From Annona cherimola (lineage: Eukaryota; Streptophyta; Magnoliopsida; Magnoliales; Annonaceae), in contig CM059971.1 of assembly GCA_030490835.1 (NCBI GenBank), forward strand, positions 49,834,012 to 49,898,011: a stretch of 64,000 bases of DNA, read 5' to 3'. Positions 58,299-64,000 of the stretch are shown one piece after another; within the stretch, counting starts at the first letter, position 1; every line of letters begins with the position of its first letter. The notes beneath the pieces are model-generated. The model saw only the letters and a list, made by a program, of their open reading frames with translations. It was not told the DNA's origin and ran no database searches. Position numbers and translations under genes: made by a program.

Positions 58299-61200
58299 TT
58301 AATAAGCAAGCCATAGTTTTCAGGAAATTCATTTTGAAGGCAAACTTTGCATAAAAGCATTTCCTTTGAACTTAGTAGAAGACACTTATCAAGTAATCAA
58401 CTTCTAACTCAACAACTCCAAGATAGATATGTGGGCTGGTAACTGACCGAGATAACCAAGAAGATTCCAGTTGTGTGGATGCTCGACGAATCAATTGATA
58501 TTTCTGTTCTAATTTCTGCCTCTTTTTCTCCCTCTGAATCAAACTTTTTTTTTCTATAACGGTCAAGCTCTGCCCCTCAGATGGCTTTCTTTTCCAAAAC
58601 ATCTATGAGAATTAGATGGTCTTCCCGAGCAGGTCTTTTATTTGGTCATTTTCTTAACGACTTGGCCACACCTAAGGGGGACCTCAGTCCTCTTACTGCC
58701 TCCAGGTCAACCTCATGCTTTGTGCACATGAACTTTTCATAAACATGATACTTGCCATGACATGCCAGCATGATTTTCCATTCACAAATTCATGTATCAT
58801 CATTTGTCAAGAATAGTAGAGAAGCATTATAGAAATCAATTAGAGAATTATCATTTCATTACAAAACGAGATGAAGGAATGGCCATCCTTAAACACATTA
58901 ATAAGAATTTAAATCATACCTTTGCAAATCCAAAAACAAGAAGTATTTAGAAAATTGCTTCCTTACCTTGCTTGCCTTGATCTTTATTCAATCTTTTCTT
59001 TGCCTTTACCTATACGTAGAATGACATTGCATTCATAACATTTCCATTTTCTTGCATACATATAGTTTTCCAACCCACAATTCATTTTATACATAGATCA
59101 CTTGCATAGCAATCATTCATCCATATGGATTGCATTTGGCATTTATCATTCATGTCATGATCATCTCTGAACACTTCTTACATGTTTGCCCCTTGTTCTC
59201 ATAAAATTCCAAAATTTGGGTCTTTCTTCCCCTTTCCCTTTTGCCATCCAAAGTGCATATATTTCAGGGTATTTTACCCTCTAAATCATCCATAAACTCA
59301 TTAGCATAATTCATGTTTCATACATATCATAAAAATATGAAAATCGGGTCATATCCATAACCCTAAGTTCCATCCTTTCTAAAATCCACCTCTAATAGGT
59401 TAAAACCTCATAATCACTTATGATACTTGTTTATATCCCATTATAAGTTAAATTACATCACAAAAATCTGAAATTTAACATTTATTTTGATTTATTCCTA
59501 AATCTGTCCATAATTGCTGAAATTAGACACACTGATCTCTCTAATTTTTGAATCATAATCAAATCAAAGAATTTAAATCTGAAATTTCTGTCATACCTTT
59601 ATAACTACATGAATTAACCAAAATAAATATTTTCAGCACAACATATGAAGTATTTGTATTTATTTCAGTATTTTTACCCTGCTAGACAACAGTAGCTATT
59701 TTCAGACAGTTCAAATCACATAAATTATTAGGTATATTTATACCTTTCAAAAACTAATTTTTTCTGTGTGTTATTCATGATGTCTTCCATCTCATATAAA
59801 AGTTTCAGCTCAAAATACTTTGTATAAAAATTATTAAAAATCATCTTGTGTAGCTGATCCTGACACCCATGCAACCTTGTTCAGGTTGATTTTCTCGGAT
59901 TTTTAATTTACAACCTGCTTACCCTTTTGAGTTGAAATTGGGTCTTTCCTAAATCACTCTATAATGATTTTTCAAACAAAGTTTCATGCCAAAATTCATC
60001 CGTTTACGATTCCGTTCATATTTTAGATTTCTGCCTCATTTCTTCTAAGTTTTGCTTCCATATTTGCATCTAATTTCAATAGATAAGCGAAGACCCTTAA
60101 TCAATACTCTATTCAGGAGTGTCATTAATTCATTAATCTTTCTATAGGGGTCCATTAAGAATCTTATCTATGACCCATAAATAAAGGTAGAGAATTTGGA
60201 TTTTAATGAATCAAATTCTAAGTATACTTACTTGATTTGAGCTAAACTTGAGTTTCAATCTTCCTAACTTAGATTCCTTTCATTTCTCCTCTTTCTCTTT
60301 CTCTTTTCCTTTTTTCTTTCTTCCTTCTTCCTCCTTTTTCCCTTGCTAGGATTTGGGTATGCTTGGGATGTTCTTGGTTTGGGAATTTTTTCCTTGGATT
60401 TCTCCTCCAAAAAGTTGATGTCTCCTCCAAAAAGTTGATGTCTCCCCCTTGCTTGCTCCTTGGTGATTTTTTTTCTATTTTTGATTTTTCACTCCCAAGT
60501 TAAACGTCCCTATGCTCCTGCCCCTTTCCGTTTTTTGACAAGTTTTGTGGGTCCCACTTGCCATCTCATTTGAGTAATTATGGCTTAATCGACATGACTC
60601 AACTTAGTCCAAGTAAAATCCATATTTATCTTGCGTAAAATCTCAAAAAATCACATTGTATCTTAGTCCTCCCCCTTTGGTCGTCCATGTGGCTGGGCTT
60701 TTGTCATTTAGTGATAAAAATATACAGTTCCATAATTACCCTAGGTGATTATCTTATGTGGTGTAATTTTTGGAATTTTTGAAAAACAAAAAATCCCATT
60801 TTATCTCCTCCCATGGACGTCCAAGCATGCCACCATTGCAAGCTTCTTAATGCATTGTTTTAATGCATGGGATTATCTCAGATTTTATCATTTTTGATAA
60901 TTAAAAAAATCAAGCCAAAAATCTCTGAAGGTGAGATCTCACATGCATTGACTTTGCGTCATGATTAGCATCTCAAATCTCATGATTATTTGCACAAGTG
61001 TCCAAATTATTTTGTCCTTTTGTGATAATTCATGTTTCCTTGGTAATTAACCTAATCCATTCCACTCATAATATTAAGCAAATCCTTTTAACCGTTCATT
61101 TCAAATTTCACTTTAAAACGACATTTCCATCTCAAGTTATAGCAATTTGAAGTTCATCCTTGGATTAAGATGAAATTAAACAATTATCTCTATAATCCCA

Positions 61201-61578
61201 TCACATTTGCTCAATCCAATCCATCCATAATATTGAGCATGAAATTTTGTACCTATCTCTCAATTTTTACCTCAATCCGCCTTACCGGCGTCAAGTTATG
61301 AATTTCCTAATATATCCCAACTTAATTCCATAATTACCCTTCTCTTTTCCATTAACTAAATCATGATAATTAAGATAATTACTCATAACATATTATCCAT
61401 TCATAATCCCTAACAATCCACTTGACCATAGCAATTTGTTCCAACCTCTATTTTTAATCAAATTCTTAATTGCAAAATATTATCATGAAAATCATTCATA
61501 AATGAATCAAATCTCACATAAATCATAAATTCAATCTACATGTATGAATACAAGTTCTACTTGGGTCCAGGTGTTACA
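58299..61578 (-). repeat. Host LTR, remaining right part, minus strand
   Basis: The host sequence resumes after GAAAC and runs to GGTGTTACA. On the minus strand this is an LTR start (TGTAACACC), whose interior includes the CGCC-GGTAA-GGCG hairpin (61278-61290) found in the array LTRs. It is therefore a related gypsy LTR, about 3.7 kb visible in all. A 20-bp tandem duplication (TCTCCTCCAAAAAGTTGATG twice) lies near 60400-60440. No supported ORF. Whether it is solo or part of a full element cannot be seen, because its left end is outside the window. Confidence 0.78.
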
Positions 61579-62511
61579 AATTTCATGTGAGATTTGTGGA
61601 GCTTCACACTACACGTCTGAGTGTAGTTTTGCCATCCAGGACATCATAAGCGAGAAGATAATGCATTCAACAACCAGTATAATACTTGCACTTATGGTAA
61701 CCCTTGCTCAAATACTTACAACCCTAGATGGAGGAACCACCCCAATTTCTCTTGGGCAAACCAGTCAAACACCCAAAATTATGCTCAAAATAATAAGCCA
61801 CCTGTTTCCTAAGAAGACCGCTGAACCCTCCCTCATATAAAACTTAGCCCGAGCTATCTCAAGCACCATCCTCTGATCTCTTGATTGACAAACTACTTGA
61901 GGAAATGAGCCAAATGGAAACCCATATTAAATTGTTTGAAAACCAAATTGCCCAACATGCCACTACCTCATCCCATAGAGACCAAGGCAAACTCCCTAGC
62001 CAACCTGAAGTAAACCCTAGGGAACAAGTGTAGGCAGTTACCTTATGGAGTGGAAAGCAACTCGACCTATCTCAACCACCTCAAATTGACATTGAAAAGG
62101 AGACCGAGCAGGGATAGAAGCAAGAAGATGAGCCACAACCTAAACCAGTAGTAGAGAAGTCGTACGTCCTACCACCTCCTTACAAGCCTCCTCTTCCCTT
62201 CCCTCAAATGCAAAGACAGGCAAAACTTCCAAATCATTTTGAGAAATTTTTCAACACTCAAAAACCTATCAATCAACGTGTCATTTATTGACATGATCTC
62301 TCAGATGCCAACTTATGCAAAATTCCTAAAGGAGATACTGTCTAATAAAAGAAAGCTCGAGGAGTACGAAACCATTGCACTCACTGAGAAGTGCAGCGCC
62401 ATCTTGCAGAACAAGCTTCCTGAAAAGCTAAAAGATCCTGGGAACTTTTCTATTCCTTGTGCTCTTGGGAATGTACAAATTACCGAACTAGTGATCTCAG
62501 AACTAGTGTAA
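61579..62511 (+). pseudogene. gag: Athila/Tat-like gypsy gag fragment
   Basis: The gag C-terminal half starts directly at the host LTR edge. The knuckle-like motif CEICGASHYTSEC comes first. A frameshift follows, then, in another frame, NTYNPRWRNHPNFSW, a signature of Athila/Tat gag. Later come LIDKLLEEM, a stretch with stops near 62031 and 62114, then MPTYAKFLKEILSNKRKLEE, ALTEKCSAIL and KLKDPGNFSIPC, the block just before protease in that lineage. Several frames are needed to read it, so it is a pseudogene. The host LTR was probably inserted into this element, in opposite orientation. Confidence 0.82.
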
Positions 62512-62822
62512 GTCTGATCCCTCTCTCCGTTTGTAAAAAGCTAAACATCGACAATTCAAAATTAACTTCTATGTCTCTCCAACTGGCCGATCGATCAATC
62601 AAATTTTCAGTTGGCATTCTTGAAGATGTTCCTTTGAAATTCGGCAAGTTGTTCATCCCGGTCGACTTTGTAGTCCTCGACATGGAGGAGGACCGCCAAA
62701 TTCCAATCATTCTTAGACGACCTTTCTTAGCTATCGCTGGAGCCATCATAGACGTCAAGAATGATCAACTTTCTCTGACAGTTGGAGATGAAAAATGGAA
62801 TTCAACCTTTTCTCAGTCATGA
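62512..62822 (+). pseudogene. pol: Athila/Tat-like aspartic protease fragment
   Basis: Shows SVSLIPLSVCKKL, MSLQLADRSIKF, FVVLDMEEDRQIPIIL and RPFLAIAGAIIDV, all typical of the Athila/Tat protease region. The active-site Asp of the DLGAS motif is lost through a frameshift near 62500. Beyond the stop, another frame shows NPSLDNSCLRVDVVNK, the usual continuation of this lineage. Confidence 0.85.
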
Positions 62823-64000
62823 AAATCCCTCTCTCGATAACTCTTGTTTACGAGTTGACGTGGTCAATAAGTCAACAGACAAAGGAATTTCAAGTAACCT
62901 AACTCAGATGTGCACGAGTAAAGGAGAAGCTGCGGAAGACTTGAATCAATAAGTTGCTAAATCTGTGGCAACATCTGAAAGTGGGAGATCGAAACAACAA
63001 AAATCTGATGAACAAAAGAGAAAAGCTAACAAACTGGTAACTATTCGTTCTCCTTCTTGTCGTTCTTTTAAAACTAATTGCAGCGGTTCATTGGCAGGAA
63101 AAGTTCTCAAGCAAATATGAAAGCCAATTCAAAGAACGATGAATGCGAGAAAATCTGAAGGCAAGAAAAAGAATCAGGGAAATGAAAAAGTTGGAGTTGG
63201 TTGACATAAGATGATCAATCTGAAGTCAGACTGACGACTTTAAACCAAGCACTTCGGGGGGCAACCTGAACTTTTCCTTTTTCTTTTAGGGGAGTCTTAG
63301 TTTTAGTTTTTCTTTTTGTTTCTTTTATTTTAGAATTTTGATACTTTTTAATTTGGAGCTTTATTGGTTACTTTTCAGAGCCTACTTAGAAGGAAGCACC
63401 ATGGGATGAAAATTTGGTTCAACTCGCCAAAATAGGGAAGGTAACATCTCATATTTTTTATGATTACTCCCTTTATTTGATGGTGTGATTTACATTGAGG
63501 ACAATTTCAATTTCAAGTGTGGGGATGAATGTGTTGCATTAATTTTTCTAACTATTTCTCGCACCATCTTGAAAATTATAATTTTTGTCACATCTTGAAA
63601 AATGAAAATTTTCAAGTGTGGGGGTGAATGTGTTGCATTAATTTTTATAGCTATTTCTTGCACCATCTTGAAAATTATAATTTTTGTCACATCTTGAAAA
63701 ATTTTGAAATTTTTTGATAATTCTTGCATAAATTGGGATATTAGATTGATTGAGACCTCACTTTGAACTCTTGTATGTAAGCAAACCATACTTGGAATTT
63801 CAAAATCTTTGAGTTAGGAAAGAACCTTAATGAGATGTTAAATTTTTTTTGAGCATGTACTTGTTGAAAATACTTGGATTTTTGTCCTGAATCACTTGAT
63901 GAAACTGATATACAAATGAACCAATTTTGTTTTCTTTCAAAATTAGAATAATCCACTCTAATTTATCAAAAGTTGTTTCTAATACACACAATTGTCATCT
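62823..64000 (+). other. 3' non-coding region of the Athila/Tat-like element
   Basis: Within about 400 bp after protease, the text changes to motifs that in this lineage follow the end of pol: CCAAGCACTTCGGGGGGCAAC near 63244, then GAGGACAATTTC and CAAGTGTGGGG near 63497-63523. RT, RNase H and integrase are absent between them. A 99-bp tandem repeat follows. No ORF is supported and no LTR start is reached before the window ends. Confidence 0.65.
63511..63708. repeat. Tandem repeat, period 99 bp, two units
   Basis: Both units begin TTTCAAGTGTGGGG (63511 and 63610) and include GAATGTGTTGCATTAATTTT and CACATCTTGAAAAAT. Confidence 0.9.

Noticed and set aside
60401..60445. Functional repeat TCTCCTCCAAAAAGTTGATG
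   Set aside because: A simple 20-bp tandem duplication with no other copy.

Overview
This is nuclear DNA of a flowering plant, made almost entirely of nested and recombined LTR retrotransposons. I see no host gene, rRNA, tRNA or CRISPR. The organism call rests on three plant-type retroelement lineages that I recognise from their protein motifs: a Ty3/gypsy chromovirus of Del/Tekay type with about 4-kb LTRs, a Ty1/copia element of Sirevirus type, and a Ty3/gypsy element of Athila/Tat type. I cannot name the species. Every coding region is damaged by stops, frameshifts or deletions.

Layout. 1-2409: 3' end of a Sirevirus-like copia element (RNase H tail, repeated polypurine tracts, 3' LTR), inserted in the first gypsy LTR. 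2410-49125: a head-to-tail gypsy array, LTR-A (2410-4540), internal 1 (4541-10898), LTR-B (10899-14823), internal 2 (14824-21209), LTR-C (21210-30680, split by a 5.5-kb minus-strand solo LTR at 23908-29383), internal 3 (30681-34707, lacking RT and RNase H), LTR-D (34708-38738), host sequence (38739-39164), truncated copia LTR (39165-40524), internal 4 (40525-45083, lacking its 5' end) and LTR-E (45084-49125). 49126-52989: the same host sequence again, now split by a 3.4-kb minus-strand solo LTR (49297-52729). 52990-58293: an internally deleted Sirevirus-like element with GAAAC target duplications. 58299-61578: the rest of the host sequence, a minus-strand LTR. 61579-64000: remains of an Athila/Tat-like gag and protease followed directly by a 3' non-coding region.

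Each full gypsy internal domain would have carried a primer binding site for initiator tRNA-Met, an extra acidic ORF that I do not recognise, a single gag-pol frame (gag with zinc knuckles, protease, RT, RNase H, integrase with a chromodomain-like tail) and a polypurine tract. The copies share three stop codons in integrase. The array therefore probably grew by recombination from an already dead element rather than by repeated insertion of active ones.

The points most worth a second look are the accessory acidic ORF between the gypsy LTR and gag, the paired 34-bp dyad-symmetric modules in the copia LTR, a tandem duplication of about 10.4 kb whose two copies can be reconciled almost base for base, and a ladder of short hairpins in the 5.5-kb solo LTR.
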